Below are positions 1-7,608 of a stretch of 64,000 nt of DNA, in pieces. The stretch spans positions 1 to 64,000 of the forward strand of contig JAXMCQ010000019.1 of NCBI GenBank assembly GCA_046349315.1, written 5' to 3'. The DNA is from JAEUMG01 sp046349315. Its GTDB lineage: Bacteria; Pseudomonadota; Alphaproteobacteria; Rhizobiales; Aestuariivirgaceae. Positions within the stretch are counted from its first letter, which is position 1. Every line of letters begins with the position of its first letter. Made by a program: the position numbers and the translations under genes. The notes beneath the pieces are model-generated. The model saw only the letters and a list, made by a program, of their open reading frames with translations. It was not told where the DNA came from and searched no databases.

Positions 1-948
1 AACCCGGTGGCCGGAACGCCCGGCGATCCGATCCTCGATGCCGATCTCGCGCGCGAATTCGAGCGCCTCAAGATCGTGCTGCATCCCGCCTCACTCGACG
101 ACATCACAAAAGTCTGGTCGGCAGTGTCGGGGACAAATTTCCGCCGGTCGGTGGTTTATGAAGTGACCGTTATACAAATCGAAACTCCGGTGCCGCGCGT
201 GCGCCCGCAGCCGGTCGAGACCAGGCGAATTTTCGTCACAGCGCGCAAGCGGCCGGAGATTGTCGATGCCTATGTTTCTCCCGTCGCGCCCGGCGATCCG
301 ATCGGCGAGACGCGGGTGCGGATCGGCGAAGAGATCACCATCATTTCGCAAGGCGCGCTGGCCGACCGCCTCTATGTCCGGCTCGGGTCGCTTGAGCCGA
401 TCCGCGTTTCGCCGCCGGGCGACGGGCGCATTCGCATCATTGTCCCTGATGCGCAATATCCGATCGATCTCGATCATCCTGCGCCGCGGCCGATTCAGCC
501 CGCCGCGCAGCTCCAGCCTGGACCGCTCGAAGTGCAAGTCATCGCGATGCATCCTGGCGAAGGCGTGCAAGGTGGCCTTGGTGCGGGAACGGCAATTAGC
601 GGACTGCGGCGCTATCCGTCCAACTCATGGCTCCTGCAACTCAGTCCGCGTGTCGCGGCAGCGATCCCGCCAGCCGGGAATGCCGCAACGATCCTGCGTG
701 TCACGGGTCAGCGGCTCTGGCACCCGGGTGCCCGCACCGTAGAAGTCATCATTGGCGATGCGGCCATCCCGGTGCGTCCGCCGACCGCCCCCGATCCCTG
801 GGCCGCGCCGACCCCGACTGCCGTCGAGGTTCCGATGAGCGCCGCGTCCGGGCTGCTCGATATCTCGGCAATCCCCTACCCGGTCGCGGTCCAGGTCGAC
901 GGCGCGCGCAGCCGCGATCCGGCGGTGACTTTCGCGCTCGGGCCTTAG
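1..948 (+). CDS. eCIS Pvc16/DUF4255-family protein (5' end outside window)
   Basis: The open frame runs in from base 1, so the gene is cut by the window edge and a GTG at 7 is probably not the real start. The first visible 55 residues, with LKIVLHPASLDDITKVWSAV followed by RRSVVYEVTVI, look like the C-terminal half of the DUF4255 (Pvc16 N-terminal) domain. That protein caps the tail tube in contractile injection systems. The remaining 250 residues are proline-rich and strand-rich, with what look like two or more Ig/IPT-like modules (about 85-155 and 175-310). The ATPase gene follows four bases after the stop, so the two are in one operon. The domain call is by pattern recall; the eCIS setting is supported by the downstream genes. 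Confidence 0.72.
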   Translation, partial: NPVAGTPGDPILDADLAREFERLKIVLHPASLDDITKVWSAVSGTNFRRSVVYEVTVIQIETPVPRVRPQPVETRRIFVTARKRPEIVDAYVSPVAPGDPIGETRVRIGEEITIISQGALADRLYVRLGSLEPIRVSPPGDGRIRIIVPDAQYPIDLDHPAPRPIQPAAQLQPGPLEVQVIAMHPGEGVQGGLGAGTAISGLRRYPSNSWLLQLSPRVAAAIPPAGNAATILRVTGQRLWHPGARTVEVIIGDAAIPVRPPTAPDPWAAPTPTAVEVPMSAASGLLDISAIPYPVAVQVDGARSRDPAVTFALGP

Positions 949-952
949 CGCT

Positions 953-2854
953 ATGCCCCGCACCAGAAAAAAGGACCTCGAACCGGTGCGAGATACGGGC
1001 GAGACACCGTGGCCACAACGCAATCTCGACGTCATGGGCCTTGCGTTCGCATGGCTTGATGCACTGCTCGCGGAGCCGGGCAGCACGGGAGCCGCCGACG
1101 CTGCGGCCGCCTATCAAGCCGCGCGCGCCGCGATGCGGGAGAGCAATGCGCCCGCGGCCATCGACAGGTTGTCGGTCTTGTTCGGCCTTTCTCCGTTCGA
1201 TGAGGATGTCCTGATACTTGCGCTCTCGTCGCAGCTTCATGGCAAGCCAAAGCAGGCGACACCGCAACTCGCGCGAAGCTTGCTTGCGGGCCAATCGGCG
1301 GAAGCGGATGCCAAACTTTGGGAACGGCTCGGTCCCCGCGCTCCGTTGCGCCGCTTCCAGCTTATCGAATGCGCCGAACGACCGCTTTCCTTGACGTCTT
1401 CCCTTTTCATCGACGAGCGGGTAGGCCGCTATCTGATGGGAGAAGATGCGCCCGATCAGCGCATCGTTAGTCTGGTGACGCCGGTCACCGGCGGGCCGAT
1501 GCCGAGGCGGCATGTGCCGGGGGTCGAACGGCTCGCGGGACGGCTCGGCAATGGCGCGCGCCCGCTTGCCATGATCGTCGGCCCCAAGCATAGCGGCCGC
1601 CGCGCCGCCGCCACGACACTCGCACGCGGCTTCGGGCTCGTCCTCGTTGAAATCAGACCGCGCGCACTCGAGGCGGCCCAGGATCTTCTCCCCATTCTCG
1701 CCCGAGAGGCGGCACTTGGTGGCTTTGCCCTCCTTGTCGACATCGATCAGCCGGAGGGCAAACGGGTGTTCGAGGAACGGCTCGGCTGGTTCGATGGACT
1801 GGTGATCGCGATTGCCGGGGCGCGGCACGATCTTGCCTTCGAAGTGCCATTGCTGCGGCTCGATCCGCTCGACGTCGAGGACCGCATGCAGCTGTGGCTC
1901 GAGGTACTGGGGCCGCACCCGGCGGATGTGCACAACACCCTCACCACGGTCGCGGCACAGTTCAAGTTCGGACCGCGCGCGATCGCGGCTGCGGCTGCGG
2001 AAGGCGGTGATCTATGGCAGGCTTGCCGAGAACGTGCGAGCCGCGAACTCGAGGAGCTCGCCGATCGCATCGTGCCGCGCTTCGCCTGGGACGACATCGT
2101 GCTGCCGGCTGACGTGTTGCACGATCTCAAGGCAGCGGCCGCCCAGATGCGCTATCAGGCGCTGGTCTATGGCGCGCACGGCTTTGCCCGAAAATATCCG
2201 CGCGGCCGCGGCATCTCGGTGCTGCTGTCGGGGCCGAGCGGCGTGGGCAAGACCATGGCCGCGAAGGTCGTGGCCAATGATCTCGCGCTCGATCTCTACC
2301 GGATCGATCTTTCGCGCGTCGTGTCGAAATATATCGGCGAGACCGAGAAGAATCTGCGCGCCGTATTCGACGCCGCGGAGGCGAGCGGCGCGGTGCTGCT
2401 CTTCGATGAGGCCGACGCGCTCTTCGGCAAGCGCAGCGAAGTGAAGGACAGCCATGACCGCTATGCCAATATTGAAGTGAGCTACCTGCTGCAGCGCATG
2501 GAAAGCTATGGCGGCCTCGCCATCCTCGCCACCAACATGAAGAACCATCTCGACGCAGCCTTCCTGCGCCGGCTACGCTATGTGATCGATGTGCCCTTCC
2601 CCGACTTTGCCGCCCGCCGCCTGATCTGGCTCAAGGCTTTCCCACCCGAAATGCCCCGTGCCACGCTCGATTTCGATGCCCTCGCGCGGCTCGACGTCGC
2701 CGGCGGAAGCATCGCCGTCATCGCCATCAACGCCGCCTTCCTCGCCGCCGCCGATGGCGCGCCCCTCGACATGAACCACCTCGCCCGCGCAGCCCGGGCC
2801 GAGTTCCGCAAGCTCGACCGCGAATTGCGGCTCAACTGGATCGGGGCGACGTGA
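953..2854 (+). CDS. AAA+ ATPase of eCIS (Afp15/Pvc15 type)
   Basis: This 633-residue protein has a clear C-terminal AAA+ module: Walker A GPSGVGKT at about 427-434, Walker B LLFDEAD at 482-488, sensor-1 ATN at 526-528 and arginine-finger candidates R539/R540. The N-terminal half contains a second, apparently degenerate nucleotide-binding fold: GPKHSGRRA at about 210-218 lacks the Walker A lysine, and ALLVDID near 259-265 is a poor Walker B. This layout is typical of the ATPase encoded in nearly all extracellular contractile injection system clusters, where it is thought to act in assembly or loading. It starts at an ATG four bases after the DUF4255 gene and ends overlapping the next small gene (GTGA). 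Confidence 0.88.
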   Translation: MPRTRKKDLEPVRDTGETPWPQRNLDVMGLAFAWLDALLAEPGSTGAADAAAAYQAARAAMRESNAPAAIDRLSVLFGLSPFDEDVLILALSSQLHGKPKQATPQLARSLLAGQSAEADAKLWERLGPRAPLRRFQLIECAERPLSLTSSLFIDERVGRYLMGEDAPDQRIVSLVTPVTGGPMPRRHVPGVERLAGRLGNGARPLAMIVGPKHSGRRAAATTLARGFGLVLVEIRPRALEAAQDLLPILAREAALGGFALLVDIDQPEGKRVFEERLGWFDGLVIAIAGARHDLAFEVPLLRLDPLDVEDRMQLWLEVLGPHPADVHNTLTTVAAQFKFGPRAIAAAAAEGGDLWQACRERASRELEELADRIVPRFAWDDIVLPADVLHDLKAAAAQMRYQALVYGAHGFARKYPRGRGISVLLSGPSGVGKTMAAKVVANDLALDLYRIDLSRVVSKYIGETEKNLRAVFDAAEASGAVLLFDEADALFGKRSEVKDSHDRYANIEVSYLLQRMESYGGLAILATNMKNHLDAAFLRRLRYVIDVPFPDFAARRLIWLKAFPPEMPRATLDFDALARLDVAGGSIAVIAINAAFLAAADGAPLDMNHLARAARAEFRKLDRELRLNWIGAT

Positions 2855-3084
2855 CCATGGCCCAAACTCCGTCGATCAAGGTGACCGGCACCGGCTCAAG
2901 GCGAGAAGCAGCGCAGCTTGGCCAGACGATCGGCGATGGCGTAACGGCGGCGCTCGCCGGTCATGATCGGGCGATGCATATCGACACGCTGCGGCTGAAA
3001 TTGCCGGCGGGCGCCAGCCCATCCGATATCGCCCGCGCGCTCCGCGACGCCATTGACGGCAAGACCAAGGGCGGTCGCGGATGA
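2851..3084 (+). CDS. Small eCIS-associated protein, 75-77 residues
   Basis: A short gene is wedged between the AAA+ ATPase and the first DUF4157 gene. A GTG at 2851 overlaps the ATPase stop (GTGA) and an ATG lies at 2857; its own stop overlaps the next start (ATGA at 3081). This double overlap argues for translational coupling and for a real gene. The product is soluble, has no signal peptide or membrane segment, and is alanine- and glycine-rich with charged residues (IDTLRLKLPAGASPSDIARAL). I do not recognise a named family. Position suggests a small structural or adaptor component of the injection system, which is inference. Confidence 0.7.
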   Translation: MTMAQTPSIKVTGTGSRREAAQLGQTIGDGVTAALAGHDRAMHIDTLRLKLPAGASPSDIARALRDAIDGKTKGGRG

Positions 3085-4571
3085 GAACAGCCCTGCAATA
3101 CGCTGCACCGGCACCTGCCGCATCCGCGATACGTCCCACAATCCAGAGGAAGATGCGCATCGGTCCGGTCGACGATCCGCTGGAACGCGAGGCGGATCGC
3201 GTTGCCGACCAGGTGGTTTCCGGCGGATTGGCTGGTGTGATCAGCGGAAATTCATCAGGCGCGGCACAACGCAAATGCGCGCAATGCGAGGCCGAGGAAA
3301 CTCCGGTGTTGCGCAAAGCCGCATCGGCGGCCGTGACATCAGACGGAGCCGCACATGCGGTTTCGGCGCTCGCGCAGGGCGGCTCGCCGCTCACTGCGCG
3401 CGAACGCGCTTATTTCGAGCCGCGTTTCGGACGCGACTTTTCCCAAGTGCGTGTCCATGCCAACGGTTCGGCGGCCGAAGCATCGCGGGCAATCAATGCG
3501 CGCGCCTACACGCTCGGACGCGACATCGCTTTCGCTGAAGGGCAGTATCGCCCAAGATCGGAAGAGGGAAAGCGGTTGATCGCCCATGAATTGGCCCATG
3601 TCGTCCATCAAGCGGACAGTTCGCGGCCGGAAGCAACGCTCCGGCGCCAGCCGACGGAAGTCACCGGAAGCGAGCCAACCTTTCCCAGCTCGGTTAAATT
3701 TGTCGGATGCGATCAGTCGCCCTATTCGCTCAATTATGTGCAGACGTCCGCCATTAATGCATTTGATCAAACAAGCGGCACGTGCATCAAGAACGAGGCC
3801 TTGAGACGCGATATCCTCGCGGCTTACGAAGGCCTGACGATCGTCTGCAATCCTGAAACGAAGGAGGGAACCTGCGGCGAGACGGACAAGCGAGCGCGCA
3901 GGGTCAATCTCTTCAAACAATCCCTGAACGGGGCCGATTGTCCCGGCGAATTGGCGGCCACGATATTCCATGAAGTGGTGCATGTCGCGGAACCATGGAA
4001 CCCATTTCATGGCGACCTGCCGTGGGACTGCGGCGAGGCCTGCTATCCCGGCGCTGACAAACTCAAACGCGGCGATGCATCGAAATGCGATTATGAGCGA
4101 AGCTGGCTGCCTTTCGTTGGGGCTTCGCTCGGAACCGCAAGTCCCGGCAAGGGCGGCCCTGCGACCGGATACGCGCGTCTCTACCTCGGCATCGAGAAGC
4201 GCGGACCGGTGCTCGGCATCTTCCGTCCATCGCTCGGCATCGGGGTGTCGATCATCGGCGTGCCGCTTGCCGGACAGGGCGCCGGCTCAACGCCGGGGAC
4301 CAGCACATTCCTCTCACTGATGAGTGCGCTGCGTTTCGATCCGGGAAAGGAAGGCGGCGCCTACCTCTCACTGGACGGCGGAGCGGAAATCGCCCCCGGC
4401 ACCGACAAGCCGCGTCTCGGTTATGCGCTCGGTGCGCGCCTGGGCTATCGCTGGCACATCTACGACGTCTCGTTCGGCGCCGGCACCGAATACGATCCGA
4501 CGCGGAACGCCGGCGAGGAACGTTTCTATACTCTCGGCGCGACGTTTCAGATCGCCCCCAAGATACGCTAG
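3081..4571 (+). CDS. DUF4157 protein 1, putative eCIS cargo with second HExxH
   Basis: The 496-residue product has the hallmarks of DUF4157 proteins encoded beside contractile injection systems. There is an N-terminal IQRKMRIGPVDDPLEREADRVAD stretch (about 21-43), a CAQCE pair (66-70), then LTARERAYFEPRFGRDFSQVRVH and the zinc-protease-like HELAHVVHQ at 169-177. A separate cysteine-rich middle region holds a second HEVVH at about 297-301. From about 350 onward the protein is glycine-rich with alternating hydrophobic residues, ending in LGARLGYRWHIYDVSFGAG and a terminal barrel-like strand. There is no signal peptide, consistent with loading into the injection apparatus rather than Sec export. 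Its start overlaps the 77-codon gene and the stop lies 11 bases before the next gene's ATG. A toxin role is inferred. Confidence 0.85.
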   Translation: MRTALQYAAPAPAASAIRPTIQRKMRIGPVDDPLEREADRVADQVVSGGLAGVISGNSSGAAQRKCAQCEAEETPVLRKAASAAVTSDGAAHAVSALAQGGSPLTARERAYFEPRFGRDFSQVRVHANGSAAEASRAINARAYTLGRDIAFAEGQYRPRSEEGKRLIAHELAHVVHQADSSRPEATLRRQPTEVTGSEPTFPSSVKFVGCDQSPYSLNYVQTSAINAFDQTSGTCIKNEALRRDILAAYEGLTIVCNPETKEGTCGETDKRARRVNLFKQSLNGADCPGELAATIFHEVVHVAEPWNPFHGDLPWDCGEACYPGADKLKRGDASKCDYERSWLPFVGASLGTASPGKGGPATGYARLYLGIEKRGPVLGIFRPSLGIGVSIIGVPLAGQGAGSTPGTSTFLSLMSALRFDPGKEGGAYLSLDGGAEIAPGTDKPRLGYALGARLGYRWHIYDVSFGAGTEYDPTRNAGEERFYTLGATFQIAPKIR

Positions 4572-4582
4572 GATTGGCCATC

Positions 4583-6475
4583 ATGAGAGCAGTGCTGCAA
4601 CATGCCCCACCGAGCACCGCGCCAGTTGCGCGGCAACCCGCCGTGCAACGCAAGACGCGCATTGGGCCAGTCGATGATCCGTTGGAACACGAAGCCGATC
4701 GGGTGGCGGATGCCGTCGTCGCTGGATCCCCGATCGGAAGTATTGCCGGCACGGCACCGAATGTCGTCGCGCGCAAATGCGCGGCGTGCGAGGCGGAAGA
4801 AGATCGGCATGTTCACCGCAAGACGGCAAGCCAGACGCCACAGGTTCCCGGTCCGGCGCCGGCTGCAGCCGCAGCCCGGGCCCTCAGTCACGGCGGCTCG
4901 CCGCTCACCGCGCGCGAACGGGCTTATTTCGAGCCCCGGTTCGGACGCGACCTGTCGCAAGTTCGCGTGCACACGCATGACCGCGCCGCTGCCGCTGCGG
5001 CTCACATCCAGGCTCGCGCCTATACCCTTCAGAACGATATCGCCTTTGCAGCCGGCGAGTTTTCGCCGGCGACGCGGGACGGCCGCCGGCTGATCGCCCA
5101 TGAACTCGCTCACGTGGCGCAGCAGGCGCCGCGCATCGCGCGCCAGCCCGCCCCATTCTATACCCGCACCTTCCGCGACGATGCCGGCGGCGATCCACTC
5201 GATTACACCGAGACCGTACAAATCGCGCCTAGCCAGACTGCGGACGGAATTGAGGGAAGCGTCGATCGCCGCGTGTCAGCGCCAGCCTCAGGAAGCCTGC
5301 CCCAGCAAACGACCCACACGGGCCGCGTGCGCCACATCCGGTTCACCCCCGATTGCAGGATCGTCGTGCCACTTCAGATTCAATTCCAGCAGCTTCAGGC
5401 GGAGACAAGGTCAGGCATTTGCCAGTCGCCCCCCAACACCACTCCCGTGAACCTGCTGCCCGCCGCGCAATTTCAGAACATCCAGGACCGGTATGTTCGG
5501 GCTCTGAACAACGGGCTCAACAACCGCTACGCGGCACGCATCGCGGGTTGCAGGCAGCAGCAATCCTGCGCCGACCGGCCGATACCAATCATCATCGAAG
5601 CCCAAAAAGCTGCTGGTACTCCCGATATAACCATCAACGTTGTCAACCGCGGTGGACGCGGCGATGCGGGCACCATCTGCGTCGGCAGCTTCAATGATGC
5701 ATTTGCAATGCACGAGGGCGGCCACCAGGCCCTAGGCGCTCCCGATGAGTATCGTGAGAGGAATCCGCAGATCATAGCCGGGGCTATTGCGGGCGGAGAG
5801 CATTGGGAGCGCCGAGAGCGCGAGCGTGGCGATATCTCGGCCATGGATAGCCAAGACGAATATGGCCGTTTCGCGCTGTTCCACGAACGGCACTTCCGTT
5901 TCGCGCAAGCCTTCCTGGAAGCCGTGTTGCAAGGTCAAGGCTGTTCCGTGAGCCTCGAGTCGGTTGCGAGTTCGCCTTGGGAGTTCCGTGTCGATCTCGG
6001 ATTGGGGGGAGTCTCGACCCGCGTTGGCGGCTCAGCTTACGCCTCTCTGTTCGTCGGCGCCGGCATTCCGCTTGAACGGCGGAGGCGGCTGAATTTTCTG
6101 TTCGGCGCCCAAGGCCAGGCTTTCTACAATCTCCAACTCAAGGACCAAAAGGCCTTCATGGCCGGATTGCGCGTCGGTCTCGACGCGCAAACTTCGCCTG
6201 CAAATGTGGGCATTACCGGAAGTCTGTTCGCTTCTGGCGGAGGGTTCTATCAAGCGGCCAGCAATCCATGGTCCTTTACCGGCCTTTCACCCACCCCGTC
6301 GCGGTCCTCGCTCTATGGCGAGGTTGGCGGGAGCCTGAGCGTGAATAGCGGCATGCTTACCAACGGTTGGGCGCTGCGCGCCGGCATCGAAGGAGCAGCA
6401 GGGCACGAGTTCACCAACGATCCAAATGCTTCGAACTGGTGGAGGGTTGGCCTCACTGTCGGCATCAGCAAGTGA
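4583..6475 (+). CDS. DUF4157 protein 2, putative eCIS cargo with metzincin-like motif
   Basis: This 630-residue paralogue follows the first DUF4157 gene directly. I chose ATG 4583 because the protein then begins MRAVLQHAPP, parallel to MRTALQYAAP in the neighbour; an upstream TTG at 4574 is possible. The first about 180 residues closely match the neighbour, including LTARERAYFEPRFGRD and HELAHVAQQ at about 173-181. The middle is unrelated and contains MHEGGHQALGAPDEY (H at 377, 381) followed by SAMDSQ. This resembles a zinc metallopeptidase active site with a possible Met-turn, although the spacing is one residue longer than the canonical HExxHxxG. The last about 170 residues are strand-rich like an outer-membrane barrel. 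Effector function is inferred. Confidence 0.85.
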   Translation: MRAVLQHAPPSTAPVARQPAVQRKTRIGPVDDPLEHEADRVADAVVAGSPIGSIAGTAPNVVARKCAACEAEEDRHVHRKTASQTPQVPGPAPAAAAARALSHGGSPLTARERAYFEPRFGRDLSQVRVHTHDRAAAAAAHIQARAYTLQNDIAFAAGEFSPATRDGRRLIAHELAHVAQQAPRIARQPAPFYTRTFRDDAGGDPLDYTETVQIAPSQTADGIEGSVDRRVSAPASGSLPQQTTHTGRVRHIRFTPDCRIVVPLQIQFQQLQAETRSGICQSPPNTTPVNLLPAAQFQNIQDRYVRALNNGLNNRYAARIAGCRQQQSCADRPIPIIIEAQKAAGTPDITINVVNRGGRGDAGTICVGSFNDAFAMHEGGHQALGAPDEYRERNPQIIAGAIAGGEHWERRERERGDISAMDSQDEYGRFALFHERHFRFAQAFLEAVLQGQGCSVSLESVASSPWEFRVDLGLGGVSTRVGGSAYASLFVGAGIPLERRRRLNFLFGAQGQAFYNLQLKDQKAFMAGLRVGLDAQTSPANVGITGSLFASGGGFYQAASNPWSFTGLSPTPSRSSLYGEVGGSLSVNSGMLTNGWALRAGIEGAAGHEFTNDPNASNWWRVGLTVGISK

Positions 6476-6510
6476 ACCGTAGACGCGTGAAGGCCAAGCG
6501 CATCAGATAC

Positions 6511-6687
6511 CGTCATCCCGGCGAAAGCCGGGACCCAATTATCCGCCTCCTCATTTCTCCCGCGCTCCGCGCGAGGAGCATCACAACCACCGTCGTCCCG
6601 GCGGAAGCCGGGACCCAACTATCCGCGTGAAGATTGTCGAGGCGCCGTCACGGTGAAGGATGGGTCCCGGCTTGCGCCGGGATGACG
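6511..6687 (+). repeat. REP-type palindromic repeat cluster (three units)
   Basis: Three copies of a palindromic unit with the core GTCCCGGC-N4-GCCGGGAC sit in the gap after the eCIS operon. Two direct copies are at 6511-6546 and 6591-6626, and one inverted copy at 6658-6687. Each core folds as an imperfect hairpin (CCCGGC...GCCGGG), and the conserved flank ACCCAACTATCCGC is shared by the direct copies. This is the usual look of alphaproteobacterial extragenic palindromes. The rest of 6476-6750 shows no gene. Confidence 0.85.
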
Positions 6688-6750
6688 AAGGAGTAAGAGC
6701 GAGAAGGAATTCGAAGGTCTCTGCATTTTTCTGTTGACCAAGTTCTTTTT

Positions 6751-7509
6751 ATGTTCTATTCGATTCGCATGGACAGCAACGCGGTTATCGAACGCTGGCG
6801 GGTGCCGCTTCTCGCCATCATCCTCAAACTCTTCGCCGAGATCGGGCTCAGCGAAGGCGCAACCATCGAGCGCCTGTCGAAGCCGCTCCACCGGCTTATC
6901 CTGAGCCGATTGCGAACCGCGGAAGCAGCCGTTCGGCGCCTCATCGTTGCCGCGGCCCGCGACATCGTCGTCGAGCCGAGGCCAGAGCGTCCGGCGCGGG
7001 CCGCGCGCAAGCCGTCGACCAAGGACAATAAAGACAGATCCCCCGCCGAGGCCAAGCCCAAGCACAAGCGCCGCCCCTTGTTCAACCTGTTCGACGCGCT
7101 CAAGCGCCAGGTCCGCATCTTCAAGAAGAAACGCCGCAAATTAAACCCCCGCATCACCCACTTTCATCACGATCCGCGAATCCCAGAATTCCTCCGTGCC
7201 CAGCCCGCCGTTCCCGCAGCGCCTGTCGTAGAAGAGAGGGTCGATGACGGTACCGTCAGTGCCAGGCACCTGATCCGCCGCCTCCATGCCGTCATCGATG
7301 CGGTGAGAGACATCAAGCGCCACGCCGAGCGCTATGCGCGCTGGCGGGACAAGCCCTATGAAGAGCGCCATCCGCAACGGCGATCCGCCTTGCGCTTCGG
7401 CCGGCCGCCGGGCTTTCGCCAGCGCAGTATCCACGAGGTCGACGACATTCTCAAGGAATGCCACTGGCTCGCCCTCAAAGCCGAACACCAGCTCTACGAC
7501 ACGTCGTAG
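6751..7509 (+). CDS. Conserved-looking hypothetical basic protein
   Basis: The 252-residue product begins at ATG 6751, with an alternative ATG at 6769; neither has a clear ribosome binding site. Residues about 1-65 look helical (WRVPLLAIILKLFAEIGL and RLSKPLHRLILSRLRTAEAAVRRLI). Residues about 70-130 are very basic and low complexity (KRRPLFNLFDALKRQVRIFKKKRRK). The C-terminal half is helical and ends HEVDDILKECHWLALKAEHQL. Such lysine/arginine-rich proteins occur as hypotheticals in Hyphomicrobiales, but I cannot name a family. It stands alone between two repeat clusters, and transcription converges with the GNAT gene. Confidence 0.65.
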   Translation: MFYSIRMDSNAVIERWRVPLLAIILKLFAEIGLSEGATIERLSKPLHRLILSRLRTAEAAVRRLIVAAARDIVVEPRPERPARAARKPSTKDNKDRSPAEAKPKHKRRPLFNLFDALKRQVRIFKKKRRKLNPRITHFHHDPRIPEFLRAQPAVPAAPVVEERVDDGTVSARHLIRRLHAVIDAVRDIKRHAERYARWRDKPYEERHPQRRSALRFGRPPGFRQRSIHEVDDILKECHWLALKAEHQLYDTS

Positions 7510-7528
7510 TCGTGAGCCTGTCCAACTC

Positions 7529-7600
7529 TCTGTCCTCGTCCTGAGCTGCCCGCCGAAAGGCGGGCCTCGAGGGACGGCCATGGCCTCATGGTGAGGTGGA
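7529..7600. repeat. Second REP-like element, possible bidirectional terminator
   Basis: The gap between two convergent genes contains a perfect hairpin GCCCGCC-GAAA-GGCGGGC (7548-7565). It sits inside a larger imperfect palindrome GTCCTGAG...CTCGAGGGAC and is followed by CCTCATGGTGAGG. This differs from the 6511-6687 family and resembles another common alphaproteobacterial intergenic repeat. It could also stop transcription from both flanking genes. Confidence 0.6.
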
Positions 7601-7608
7601 CCGTTACT

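Noticed and set aside
749..1933. A 394-codon open frame on the minus strand
   Set aside because: It is antisense to the DUF4255 and AAA+ ATPase genes and has an Arg/Pro-rich composition typical of shadow frames.
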